Positions 26,332 to 35,466 of a stretch of DNA of 64,000 nucleotides are shown here, piece after piece. The stretch's first letter is position 1. Each line of letters starts with the position of its first letter. This DNA is from Lachnospiraceae bacterium (lineage in GTDB: Bacteria; Bacillota; Clostridia; Lachnospirales; Lachnospiraceae): the NCBI GenBank assembly GCA_910574805.1, contig CAJTCV010000006.1:62001-126000 (forward strand), in the 5' to 3' direction. The position numbers were made by a program, and so were the translations under genes. The notes under the pieces were generated by a model. That model made no database searches and was not told the origin of the DNA. It worked only from the letters and a program-made list of their open reading frames with translations.

Positions 26332-28333
26332 GTGAGCGGGATTACAGCAGGAGAGCTGCGTCTGACAGGCGGTCCTGGATTTGGCCGTATCCTGGACTTC
26401 TCCATGCGGGAATACCCGGGAGAACATTCCAGGGCGGAACTCACCGGAATCATGGAAGCGTCAGAGGGCGGGACCTCAGGTTTTTCCTGGCTGGCGGAGA
26501 ACAGTCCGGTGGAAATCCATGTGGACGGAATGGAGCGGGCGCTGTATAGTGGAATCATCCAGAAAGCGGAGTCCCGGGAAGAGAACGGATACTGCCTGCT
26601 CCGTCTGGAGCTGTGCAGCGGGAGCGTCCTCCTGGACCTGAAAAAAGAAAAGCGGTCTTTTCAGGATGTGTCCATGACCTGCGGGCAGATCATCCGGAAG
26701 GCGGCTGCGGAGTCCGGAATGACCATACTCTGCCCGGAAGAGCTGGACAGAGAGCCAGTAGGTTTCCCGGTCATCCAGTACCGGGAGACGGACTGGGAGT
26801 TCATCCGGCGTCTGGCGAGCCGATTCGGACTGCCGGTATACCCGGAGCCGACCATGGGCGGAGGAAAGCTGTGCGTTGGACTGCCGGAAACCGGGACGGT
26901 GAAGCCCATGTCCTGCCTGGGCTATACCGCCCGGATGGACCGGAAGTTCTATCAGGCAGGCGGGGAGCAGGAAGGAAGAGACCGCCGACAGTACCGGACC
27001 TGTGAAGTCCGCAGCCTGGACCTGTTCCGGGTGGGAGACCTGGCGGAGTGGGACGGAAAACAGCTTCCCGTCTGCGCCAGAGAAGCACGCATGCAGGGCG
27101 GACATCTGGAATTTACCTATGTTCTGGCAGACAGAAGCTGGACGTGGCAGAGGCGGCTGGGAAATCCGAAGATCTCCGGGATGTCGCTTCTTGGAACCGT
27201 AAAGAAATGCGCCGGGGAGACCGTGCAACTGGAGCTGGACATCGACAGCGGAAGATCCGGACAGCCCTGTTATCCATGGACCTGGGTTCCCACTACGGGA
27301 AATCTGATGTACATGATGCCGCAGGCAGGGACCCGCGTCTCACTGTATTTCAAAGGAGACGAAGAAGAAAGCGCCATAGCAGTGAACTGCATCCGGAGCG
27401 GAGCAGGATGTAAAGAAGCTGATCCTCTGGACAAAAGCCTGACCACGGAACACGGGATGCAGATGCGCCTGTGCCGGTGCGACATGGGAGTCGTGACACT
27501 GAAGGAAAAAGTGCTTCTGGATGACCTGACGGGCATCCGCATGGAAGGGAGCGGAGGGCTCCACATCCTGGCAGCCGGGGAAGTGAAGCTGGAAGGACAG
27601 GAGGTGAATCTTAACGGAAACAGAGGCGTCATCATGTACGAAGGGAAAGCGGTCCTGGACCTGGAAAAACTCCAGGATGCGGAAGAAAGCGCCCCGGTCC
27701 CGGAAGTGACCATAACTGCAGCCGGAAAAGTGGAACTGTCCACAGAGGAAGGAGAGGATACGGTCCAGAACCGGGGAGAGAAGGTTACGTACTATCTGGC
27801 ATGGGAGCATGCGGATCTGAGCCATCCATCAAACCGTTACCGGGACGAGCCGGAACAGAAAGACTATGACTGGGCGCAGTGGAGGCTGAACATAGCCGCC
27901 GGAATGGTGGTGGTCGGAAGCGTAACGGTCCTGGGGGCATTCATGGCAGGTGCGGTCGCCGGAGCAGGCCTGATTGCTGCAGGAAACGTCAGCGCGGGGA
28001 GTGCGGCAGCCTCCGTCGGAGGAGCCGTCTTTCTGACCGGGAGCCTGTATGTGGCGGAGCAGGCCGTATCGGACGCCGTCAGCGGAAGGCTGGGAGACAC
28101 GGAAAAGTATGTCAGGAAAGCTCTTGCAGGCAGCGTTGTCGGATTTCTGACCGGAGCCAGCGGCCTGATGATGCAGGGAGCCAGCCTGGGGAAGGTTCTG
28201 TCGCTGGGATTCGGTGAAGGCTTCCTGGGGAGCGCTGCAGCGCAGGGACTGCTGAATGAAGACGGAGAGATCAACTGGGCGCTGGTGATCGGGGACGGGA
28301 TGTTCTCGGCGGTGATGGCGGGGCTGGTGTGGA
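26332..28333 (+). repeat. 2-kb VgrG carrier direct repeat, copy 2
   Basis: Matches 18159-20160 at almost every codon, with mostly synonymous changes, and ends at the same CTGGTGTGGA boundary. Long direct repeats of this kind would allow recombination that swaps or deletes everything between 20160 and 28333. Confidence 0.9.
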
Positions 28334-28809
28334 ATAACAATAGTCTATATGGAGACATTACAAATAATGGTAAAAATGCAATAGGAGAATTCAATGAAGG
28401 ACTAATTTATTTACCCAATCAGAAAATTGATGTTGAAAGACTGCCTGGAGCAGAGGGCATGAAAATCCCAAGAAGGCTGACGGTGGAAGAAATGTCATAT
28501 TTAACAGAAGAGTATGGAGTTGAATTTTCGTTAGTATACAGATTGGGAAGTGGAAAGAATGGTTCAGGAGGCCAATATTGGTTATATTCAGGAATAGAAA
28601 ATAGAGTTAAGATACCTGTTGGGAGTGACGTTATCGCGATATATCATACACATCCTAAAGGCTCGGTAGGTGCAAGTGATGCAGATCGACGAATTATGAA
28701 ATTGTTAGAAGAGTATGGATCCCCACAAAGAAGTTCACAAATTATACCAGTAGGTGGAAATGGAACGGCTCGATTTAATAAAAATGGAACTTACACACAA
28801 ATACAATAA
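26332..28809 (+). CDS. VgrG-type spike with JAMM-like toxin tip 2
   Basis: 825 residues from a GTG with GGGAGG upstream. Residues 1-667 are nearly identical to the carrier at 18159. The tip (668-825) is unrelated and AT-rich. It contains HTHP (H772, H774) followed after exactly seven residues by S782 and D785, the full JAMM metalloprotease pattern HxHx7SxxD, and ends in GSPQRSSQIIPVG. JAB/JAMM tips are known in polymorphic toxins. The 272 bp after it (28810-29081) hold no clear gene. Confidence 0.82.
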   Translation: MSGITAGELRLTGGPGFGRILDFSMREYPGEHSRAELTGIMEASEGGTSGFSWLAENSPVEIHVDGMERALYSGIIQKAESREENGYCLLRLELCSGSVLLDLKKEKRSFQDVSMTCGQIIRKAAAESGMTILCPEELDREPVGFPVIQYRETDWEFIRRLASRFGLPVYPEPTMGGGKLCVGLPETGTVKPMSCLGYTARMDRKFYQAGGEQEGRDRRQYRTCEVRSLDLFRVGDLAEWDGKQLPVCAREARMQGGHLEFTYVLADRSWTWQRRLGNPKISGMSLLGTVKKCAGETVQLELDIDSGRSGQPCYPWTWVPTTGNLMYMMPQAGTRVSLYFKGDEEESAIAVNCIRSGAGCKEADPLDKSLTTEHGMQMRLCRCDMGVVTLKEKVLLDDLTGIRMEGSGGLHILAAGEVKLEGQEVNLNGNRGVIMYEGKAVLDLEKLQDAEESAPVPEVTITAAGKVELSTEEGEDTVQNRGEKVTYYLAWEHADLSHPSNRYRDEPEQKDYDWAQWRLNIAAGMVVVGSVTVLGAFMAGAVAGAGLIAAGNVSAGSAAASVGGAVFLTGSLYVAEQAVSDAVSGRLGDTEKYVRKALAGSVVGFLTGASGLMMQGASLGKVLSLGFGEGFLGSAAAQGLLNEDGEINWALVIGDGMFSAVMAGLVWNNNSLYGDITNNGKNAIGEFNEGLIYLPNQKIDVERLPGAEGMKIPRRLTVEEMSYLTEEYGVEFSLVYRLGSGKNGSGGQYWLYSGIENRVKIPVGSDVIAIYHTHPKGSVGASDADRRIMKLLEEYGSPQRSSQIIPVGGNGTARFNKNGTYTQIQ

Positions 28810-29081
28810 AGGCAGTTTCTGGTTGATTAGTGAATAGGAGCAACTATTCAACATTTGTAATTTATGACATAAATTTTGACGAAAAGAGGATATGCTGCAG
28901 TTCGCTTTTTCTATACTTTTTGTTAAAATAGAAGTATCGAATTTTAACGTAGAAGGATAAGTCAATTGATAGAAGACAAGATGAATAGCTGAAGGAAATT
29001 AATCAAATAGACGAGTTAGGAAAATTATTTTAAAAATAAAGAAAGTATGTACAGATGTAATGATTAAAATCAGGAGGAATA

Positions 29082-29573
29082 ATGGATAGATTAAAACAAT
29101 ATGAAGATTTATGGACTGTTAATAAAAACAGTTATCATATCAGAATGTCAGGTGAGGATTATTACATTATTGATGAAAATAACATGATGTTACTTATAGA
29201 AGAGGATGATAATATTTATCTTTCATTAATTAGAATGATGATTGAACATGATGTTAGAGTTATAGAGTATGATTTGGAAACAAAAAATAAAACAAAACTA
29301 TCAAAGCAGGACGCGATCAAAAAGATGGAAGCTTTTTTGAGTCGAAAAGTAAAGGTATCAATCATATGGAAAAAAGATATGTCGATAAGCAAACAATTAT
29401 TAGAACTGAAAAAAATAAGTAAAAATTTGTTTTCAACATCAGTAACACAGCTGATGAAACAAATTGACGTGAAAACGAATGAATGGACGTTTTGTGAACT
29501 TTCAAGAAGAGATGCAAATGAATTAAAAAATATGGCTGTCTGTAAGGGAATAAAATTAAAAATTGAAGAATGA
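29082..29573 (+). CDS. putative immunity protein for tip 2
   Basis: 163 residues with AGGAGG before the ATG. AT-rich, acidic/lysine-rich, no signal peptide or membrane helix, no family recognised. It lies 272 bp after the JAMM-like tip 2 gene and directly before the third carrier fragment, the usual slot for an immunity gene in such arrays. Function inferred from position only. Confidence 0.5.
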   Translation: MDRLKQYEDLWTVNKNSYHIRMSGEDYYIIDENNMMLLIEEDDNIYLSLIRMMIEHDVRVIEYDLETKNKTKLSKQDAIKKMEAFLSRKVKVSIIWKKDMSISKQLLELKKISKNLFSTSVTQLMKQIDVKTNEWTFCELSRRDANELKNMAVCKGIKLKIEE

Positions 29574-29576
29574 TTA

Positions 29577-30730
29577 AAACTTTAACGGAAACAGAAAAGC
29601 CTGGCCACGGAACACGGGATGCAGATGCGCCTGTGCCGGTGCGACATGGGAGTCGCGACGCTGAAGGAAAAAGTGCTTCTGGATGACCTGACGGGAATCT
29701 GCATGGAAGGGAGCGGAGGACTCCACATCCTGGCAGCCGGGGAAGTGAAGCTGGAAGGACAGACGGTGAACCTTAACGGAAACAGAGGCGTGACCATATA
29801 TGAAGGGAAAGCCGTTCCGGACCTGGAAAAATTTCTGAATGCAGAAGAAAGCGCCCCGGCACCGGAAGTGATCATAACTGCCGCCGGAATGGTGGTGGTC
29901 GGAAGCGTAACGATCTTGGGGGCATTCATGGCAGGTGCGGTCGCCGGAGCAGGCCTGATTGCTGCCGGAAACGTCAGTGCGGGGAGTGAGGCAGCCTCCG
30001 TCGGAGGAGTCGTCTTTCTGACCGGGAGCCTGCATGTGGCGGAGCAGGCCGTATCGGACGCCGTCAGCGGAAGGCTGGGAGACACGGAAAAATATGTCAG
30101 GAAAGCTCTCGCAGGCAGCGTCGTCGGATTTCTGACCGGAGCCAGCGGTCTGATGATGCAGGGAGCCAGCCTGGGGAAGGTTCTGTCGCTGGGATTTGGG
30201 GAAGGCTTCCTGGGGAGCACTGCAGCGCAGGGCCTGCTGAACGAAGACGGAGAGATCAACTGGGCGCTGGCGATCGGGGACGGGATGTTCTCGGCGGTGA
30301 TGGCGGGGCTGGTGTGGAGAGGAGATAGCATAAATGGAAAATCTAATGAAACTCAAGTAAAAATCTATTGGATGATCCTGAGGTTGCAAAAGCTCGTGCA
30401 GCTCGGTTAGAATATTTAGAAGCTATGGAAATAAAAAGAGCAAAATTAAATTCAGAAGTTGAAGAATATTTAAATGCAGGAAAAGATTTTAAAGAAATAG
30501 CGGAAATTAAAGTGGAGCAAAGAAATTTAGACAGGATTAGATCTTATGTGGAAAGAGAGGATTACGAGAACCTTGAAAAACTGTATAATAGAAATTTGAT
30601 AGAATACGGTCGAAAAGAGGGGCCGACTGCAGAACAGCTATTTGAAAAATATGGTTCTTATGAAGATGTGATTTATTCCAGTGTTAAAATAAATAAAGGA
30701 ATGAATGCGATATTGGGTATAGATGATTAG
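29577..30730 (+). pseudogene. displaced VgrG carrier fragment with frameshifted toxin tip 3
   Basis: Starts right after the preceding stop with a 17-nt scrap of carrier sequence, then carrier homology from 29595 (AAAAGCCTG). An internal deletion of about 177 bp joins EVIITAAG to MVVVGSV across a GCCGCCGGAA-like repeat, keeping frame. At the carrier/tip boundary (after 30318) the frame is lost in an A-tract at 30359-30363. One additional A would give QVKNLLDDPEVAKARAARLEYLEAME and open the 120-residue tip to 30730. The tip is helical (RNLDRIRSYVERE..ENLEKLYNRNLIEYG) with no recognised activity. No VgrG N-terminus is present, so it is a silent cassette. Confidence 0.8.
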
Positions 30731-30741
30731 TGGAGGATATA

Positions 30742-31092
30742 ATGAGAATAGAAAAAAGCAACCAGGATACCAAGTGGTTTAAAAAAGAAGGATTGAAAAT
30801 AAAAATAAAAAATAAAGGAGATAAATCAGAAATCTGGGTTACGCTTGATAAATATAATATTTGTTTGAAATTATTAATGTTTGATTTTATAAAACAATTA
30901 AAAGAAGAGATGATGCTGGATATTACTGTTGATAAAATGCTGGGAAATCAAAGAATATTTGTTATAAACTCAAATTATGATATGGAAATAATGAACTATA
31001 TTGAAAGGTTTATAGACGAATGGAATATTAGAATTAGCAAAACTACGGTTTCTGATGCTGATATTATTCCAGATGAAATATGGTATGAATAA
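30742..31092 (+). CDS. putative immunity protein for tip 3
   Basis: 116 residues from the ATG at 30742 with GGAGG 6 nt upstream; an in-frame GTG at 30730 is less likely. AT-rich and lysine-rich, with an acidic C-terminus (DADIIPDEIWYE). No family recognised. It follows the frameshifted tip by 11 nt. Confidence 0.5.
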   Translation: MRIEKSNQDTKWFKKEGLKIKIKNKGDKSEIWVTLDKYNICLKLLMFDFIKQLKEEMMLDITVDKMLGNQRIFVINSNYDMEIMNYIERFIDEWNIRISKTTVSDADIIPDEIWYE

Positions 31093-31103
31093 TTTTTACG
31101 TTT

Positions 31104-31171
31104 GAAGTGAAGTTAAAAGGACAGACAGTGAACCTTAACGGGAGTAGAGGCGTGACCATGTATGAAGGATC
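31104..31171 (+). pseudogene. VgrG carrier scrap, copy 4
   Basis: About 68 bp that translate as EVKLKGQTVNLNGSRGVTMYEG, matching the needle region of the VgrG carriers. It lies 12 nt after the immunity gene stop, marking the former start of a further cassette that has been lost. The following 31172-31290 is AT-rich with nothing recognised. Confidence 0.8.
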
Positions 31172-31292
31172 GTCAAATTAGAGTTTCGGAGGTTAAGAAG
31201 AAATCAGGTGTTGTAAAATAATTATGAACAAAATTAAAGATGATGATAACAATTATTTTAAAACATAATATATGACTGAAGTTTACAGATCA

Positions 31293-31322
31293 CTGCCGAC
31301 TTGATGGTCGGCAGTTTTTTTG
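31293..31322 (+). terminator. Rho-independent terminator ending the first machine locus
   Basis: Perfect 9-bp stem ACTGCCGAC / GTCGGCAGT with a 6-nt loop followed by seven T residues (31316-31322). Confidence 0.92.
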
Positions 31323-31483
31323 TCCGTATTTATATGCGGTCCGGTTTTGAACCGGGCTCTTTATGATGGGATATAAGACAGTGCAGGAATGATATGAGCA
31401 GGAAGAAAAAAGAGCAGACAGGCAGCACCGCCTTTCGGCTCTTTTGGTGCTTTAAAGGGGAACTAAACAGATGCCGCAGTCCG

Positions 31484-31520
31484 CCTCCGGGTTTGAAATT
31501 CAAAAATTCAAACCCGGAGG
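31484..31520 (+). promoter_or_regulatory. hairpin sequestering the ribosome site of the sigma-like gene
   Basis: Perfect 14-bp inverted repeat CCTCCGGGTTTGAA (31484-31497) / TTCAAACCCGGAGG (31507-31520) with a 9-nt loop. The 3' arm contains GGAGG, the Shine-Dalgarno sequence for the TTG start at 31530, so the folded RNA should block initiation. There is no T-run, which argues for translational control rather than termination. Confidence 0.7.
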
Positions 31521-31529
31521 AAAGGAAAA

Positions 31530-32021
31530 TTGAGAAATTATAAGGACAGCGATTATGCCCTGAACCGATACAGTCAGGGGATCGTCTATAAATTTTCGGA
31601 CGGCATCGTAGAGATAACCCTGGAAGATTACCTGCGTGACAACCCGGATAAGACAGCGGAAGATTTTGCAGAGCTGAAAGCTCTGTCCGATGAGATTTAT
31701 TATCAGCAGGACAGGCAGGAGTATCGTGTAAGCCATCGGAACGTGAGTATCAGCGGGATGGAAGATATGCTTGTTACTTCGGCTCCTTCTGTTGATACGG
31801 AACTGATTCAGAAAGACGAAGAGAAAAAGGTGCTGGAAGCAGCCCTCCGTCTGCTGGAGAGCGGAAAGCTGACAGACGTACAGAAGAGGCGGTTCTGTCT
31901 CTGCTTTTTTCAGGGGCTTTCCACAAGGCAGATTGCGAAGCTGGAGGGCGTCCATCAGCGGGCAGTCTGGGACAGTCTCATGTGGGCAGAGAAAAAACTG
32001 AAAAAAATTTATGAGGAATGA
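31530..32021 (+). CDS. sigma-70 region 4-like protein
   Basis: 163 residues with a TTG start; GGAGGAAAGG lies just upstream in the hairpin arm. The C-terminal ~60 residues (LTDVQKRRFCLCFFQGLSTRQIAKLEGVHQRAVWDSLMWAEKKLKKI) form a region-4-type helix-turn-helix; no region 2 is visible. Such proteins are common at the edge of Firmicutes conjugative elements and probably control element genes. The first 100 residues have no recognised fold. Confidence 0.72.
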   Translation: MRNYKDSDYALNRYSQGIVYKFSDGIVEITLEDYLRDNPDKTAEDFAELKALSDEIYYQQDRQEYRVSHRNVSISGMEDMLVTSAPSVDTELIQKDEEKKVLEAALRLLESGKLTDVQKRRFCLCFFQGLSTRQIAKLEGVHQRAVWDSLMWAEKKLKKIYEE

Positions 32022-32547
32022 CTCGTCACACCCCCTGTTTTTTCACGTTGGGTGAAAGGAATTTTTTTGAGCGTCCTTTCACCCGCACATTGAAAACTTC
32101 ATATGGGTGTGGCGGATACACGTTGACAGGCCGGGAGACCGGAAGCGACAAGCCGGGACGCGCCAAGACGATATGCCGGAGATTCTGTCTCAGGCATACT
32201 CCGAGCGATCCAGTCCGTGGCAGTGACGCCCCGTGGTGGGGCGGATTGCGATGACCCCTGTCACTTATCATGGTACTTCTGCCGAAAAATGGCAGCCCTG
32301 AAAAACGGGAAAACGCATCACCCCTGTTTGAGAAAGAACAGGGGGCGGCTTTTATGGTGTCCGTGGGATAATTGATATGCTCCTTTACCAGCGGAACGTC
32401 AGCCACACCTTTTTTTAAAAACAATTTCTATCGGAGTGATAGATACCATGCGGCGGAACCGGCCCCTTTGTCAACAGATAACCAACCTTTGCCGTTTTCC
32501 GCCGTTATGCATGTATCGCTCCTTTAGGATTCAAAGGAGGCTTAAAA
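32022..32547 (+). other. structured non-coding region of the mobile element
   Basis: 526 bp without a credible gene. A 78-codon open frame at 32018-32254 has no family pattern. Two clear hairpins are visible: CGCCCC / GGGGCG (32227-32243) and CCCCTGTT / AACAGGGG (32321-32344), plus several GC-rich palindromic stretches. It could hold a transfer origin, a structured RNA or attenuation signals. The SD AAAGGAGG of the helicase gene is at its end (32534-32541). Confidence 0.4.
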
Positions 32548-34812
32548 TTGAGTGAGGAATGGATTGTCTGCACGGCGGACATAAGGAACAGGATACATGA
32601 AGCAGGGATTTTCCAGTCTGACGAAAGAATTGTGTTGACCACGAAAAACTGCGTGCTGTTGGAACATTTTACAGGAAAGACATACAGCTACCGCATGGTG
32701 GATTTATATACTTTGAAAGCAAAGAAGCTGTTTTCAAGGCCCACACCGCTGAATGAGGCGGGATACCGGAGAGCCATAGAGAAGATGGCGGCGCAGTCAG
32801 ATGGCGGGGCAGCATTTGTGCAGGATGGCAATTCGAGAGCGGGCGAACTGCTTGCCCATATCTTCTATGATATTCTGCCGGAGTACGGACTGGCATTGAG
32901 AAAGAATCAGCTTTCTCTCTCCCTTGCCATGCTGGAAGCCATGGAGAAAGAGAAAGTGGCGTTATGTGAGGCCGAGGTGGGGACGGGGAAAACTCATGCC
33001 TATCTTATGGCGGCAGTCATTTACCGTCTGTTTCATGGAGAGAGACAGCCGGTGATGATCTCCACGTCCACTATTGCCCTGCAGAAAGCATTGACGGAGG
33101 AGTATATTCCCCGGATTTCGGGGATTCTTCTGGAGCACCGTATCATTGAGGAACCTCTGACTTTTGCAGTGCGTAAGGGGAAAAATCATTATGCATGCGA
33201 CAGCAGGGTAAAGACTTATTTATACTCAATCAGACATAATAACCGGCCAGAGGATAAGAAACTGATTGAGGTTCTCACGGCCCTTTTTGTGGGAGCCGCT
33301 TCCCTTGACCTGGACGATCAGCCCCTGACAGACTATGTAAAGAAAAGGATCTGTGTGGAGAACTGCCGGAACAGCTGCGGGTTTTCCAGTGTATGCCGTT
33401 ACCGCACTTCCCTCAGAAGATCCAACCAGGGGAAAGTGGATTTCCAGATTGCCAACCATAACCTTGTACTGGCAGATATGTTGAGCAGGAAAGGCGGCAG
33501 AAACCGTCTGCTCCCGGAACATGGCATCTTAATCTTTGACGAAGCCCATAAGCTGCCGGAGGCTGCCGGACAGATGTACGGGGTCAGCTTTGAAAATGTG
33601 GAGCTGGAGCGCATGGCGGCCGGCATCATCAGAGCGGTAGCGGGCAGACCGGAGAAGAGAGGGGCGCTTTCTCTGTGTGAGGAAATGCTGGAATTGAATA
33701 CAGCCCTGTTTGAAAATCTGAAAAAATTTGCAGGGGTGCGGTATGACAACAAACGCATGGAAATCATATTCACACCGTCCATCCTGTTATCCCTGAAAGC
33801 ACTGTCAGCTGTAGTAAAGAGCCTGTCAGTGCTTTTTTATACCGCAGACCGAAAGAATACGGTATATAAGCGCATTTCCGGCAGGCTGGAACAGAAGCAG
33901 GAGAAGCTGGCGGTACTCTGTGACCATGAGGATTTTATCTGCTGGCTGGAGTATACAGGGGTGACGGCCTGCAGGCTCTGCGTTCTGCCAAAGCACCTTG
34001 ACTTCCTGCTCCATGAGGACTTGTGGAGCAGCGGGAAACCATATCTTCTGACTTCGGCCACTATGTCCGTGGGCGGCGATTTCAGCCGCTACATGCACCA
34101 GACAGGGATTGACCTGCTGAACCGGAACCGGATTCTGAGTGTGAGCAAGGCCTCTCCTTTTGATTACTGGAACCATGCCCTGCTGTATCTGCCGGAAGAT
34201 ATGCCGTTTCCCAATATCAGGAAAACAGCTTATCGGAAGGCGGTGGCAGACAGACTGGAGGAACTGATCCGGCAGAGCCACGGGCATACGCTGGCGCTTT
34301 TCACATCCTACCGGATGATGGAGATGGTGCATCAGGAGCTTGTGGAGAGGATAGAAGATTTTCCGCTGTTTTCCATGGGAAAGGGAAGGCTGGAGGCCAT
34401 TCGGGAGTTCCGCAGGAGCGGGAACGGGATACTGCTTGCCAGCGACAGCGCCGGGGAGGGGATTGACCTGGCCGGGGATATCCTTTCTTCCCTTGTGGTG
34501 GTGAAGCTGCCTTTCCCCGTGCCGGATCCGGTGTTGGAATATGAGAAGTCCCTGCATGAGGATTTCCGTGAGTATTTGGCGGAAGTTATTGTACCGGGGA
34601 TGCTGATGAAACTGCGCCAGTGGATTGGGCGGGGCATCCGCAGAGAAACGGATACCTGCGTGTTCTCTATTTTGGACTGCAGAGCCGGCGGGCGGTATAG
34701 GAATGACATTCTGGCGGCTCTGCCGGATATGCCGGTGACGGAGAAGATGGAGGATGTGGGGATCTTTATCAGGAGCAATAAGCCGGAGAGCTATTTTGAG
34801 GATAAGGAATAA
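32548..34812 (+). CDS. DinG/XPD-like superfamily 2 DNA helicase
   Basis: 754 residues with a TTG start and AAAGGAGG upstream. Walker A EVGTGKT (143-149), DEAH box (331-334) and motif VI QWIGRGIRR (691-699) are all present. Four cysteines between motifs I and II (C around YACDSR, then CVENCRNSCGFSSVC) match the Fe-S cluster of the XPD/DinG family. It would unwind DNA 5' to 3'. In the mobile element it may serve replication or processing of the excised circle, or act independently. Confidence 0.85.
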   Translation: MSEEWIVCTADIRNRIHEAGIFQSDERIVLTTKNCVLLEHFTGKTYSYRMVDLYTLKAKKLFSRPTPLNEAGYRRAIEKMAAQSDGGAAFVQDGNSRAGELLAHIFYDILPEYGLALRKNQLSLSLAMLEAMEKEKVALCEAEVGTGKTHAYLMAAVIYRLFHGERQPVMISTSTIALQKALTEEYIPRISGILLEHRIIEEPLTFAVRKGKNHYACDSRVKTYLYSIRHNNRPEDKKLIEVLTALFVGAASLDLDDQPLTDYVKKRICVENCRNSCGFSSVCRYRTSLRRSNQGKVDFQIANHNLVLADMLSRKGGRNRLLPEHGILIFDEAHKLPEAAGQMYGVSFENVELERMAAGIIRAVAGRPEKRGALSLCEEMLELNTALFENLKKFAGVRYDNKRMEIIFTPSILLSLKALSAVVKSLSVLFYTADRKNTVYKRISGRLEQKQEKLAVLCDHEDFICWLEYTGVTACRLCVLPKHLDFLLHEDLWSSGKPYLLTSATMSVGGDFSRYMHQTGIDLLNRNRILSVSKASPFDYWNHALLYLPEDMPFPNIRKTAYRKAVADRLEELIRQSHGHTLALFTSYRMMEMVHQELVERIEDFPLFSMGKGRLEAIREFRRSGNGILLASDSAGEGIDLAGDILSSLVVVKLPFPVPDPVLEYEKSLHEDFREYLAEVIVPGMLMKLRQWIGRGIRRETDTCVFSILDCRAGGRYRNDILAALPDMPVTEKMEDVGIFIRSNKPESYFEDKE

Positions 34813-35005
34813 GCGGGCGGAGATTTTGAGCGGATGTCGGCCAGGGCATGGAAAACTGCAGGAAAAAGGACAATCCGGGTTGTCATAGGACAATCTGAAA
34901 GAAAAATAAAATGAATACGGGACAGCAGACAGCTGCCGAACAAAATCAGAGCAGTGTATCTGCTGACTGCAAAACCGGTATACCGGAAGGAAAGGAGAGG
35001 CTGCC

Positions 35006-35275
35006 ATGAAGCTGACAAAAGAGATGCTTGCGGAAATGGCACAGACCGATATCCGCACTGCGGACATTTCCGAACTGACCGATCTGCGGGATATCAAAAT
35101 TGACACTTCACAGCCGGTGGAGAAAAAACTGGCTGCCTTTGCTGAACAGACAAAGAACATCTATGTGAACCGGATTGGAGATTATGTGGTAAAGGTCAGG
35201 TTTCAGGAAAGCGGGGCAACCATAGATGACAAAATGGCGGAGTACCTGCGGAGGATGTCAGAAATCTACATATAA
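35006..35275 (+). CDS. small element protein, DUF6870-like
   Basis: 89 residues; GGAGAGG upstream of the ATG. Pattern LTKEMLAEMAQTDIRT.DISELTDL.DI.ID and VVKVRF.ESGATIDDK matches, from memory, the DUF6870 family found beside serine recombinases in Clostridia. No enzymatic motif. The 34813-35005 gap before it has no gene. Confidence 0.6.
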   Translation: MKLTKEMLAEMAQTDIRTADISELTDLRDIKIDTSQPVEKKLAAFAEQTKNIYVNRIGDYVVKVRFQESGATIDDKMAEYLRRMSEIYI

Positions 35276-35466
35276 AAAAGAATGAGAGAGTCCGAAATGA
35301 ATTTCAGGACGGATTTCAGAAAAGTTCGGAAAAGTCTCCGAAAGAGGCTTGAAGAATGACAGGATTTATGTTAATCTGATGGCAGGACAAATCAGTGGAA
35401 CTCCTGGCTCCCAGTTTGATGAAAGCCATCGGCTTTTCTCTGGCTAAAAAAGTCAGGAGTGATACC

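Noticed and set aside
32018-32254. Possible 78-codon gene after the sigma-like protein
   Set aside because: Composition is not protein-like, no ribosome site is suited to it, and it lies in a hairpin-rich non-coding stretch.
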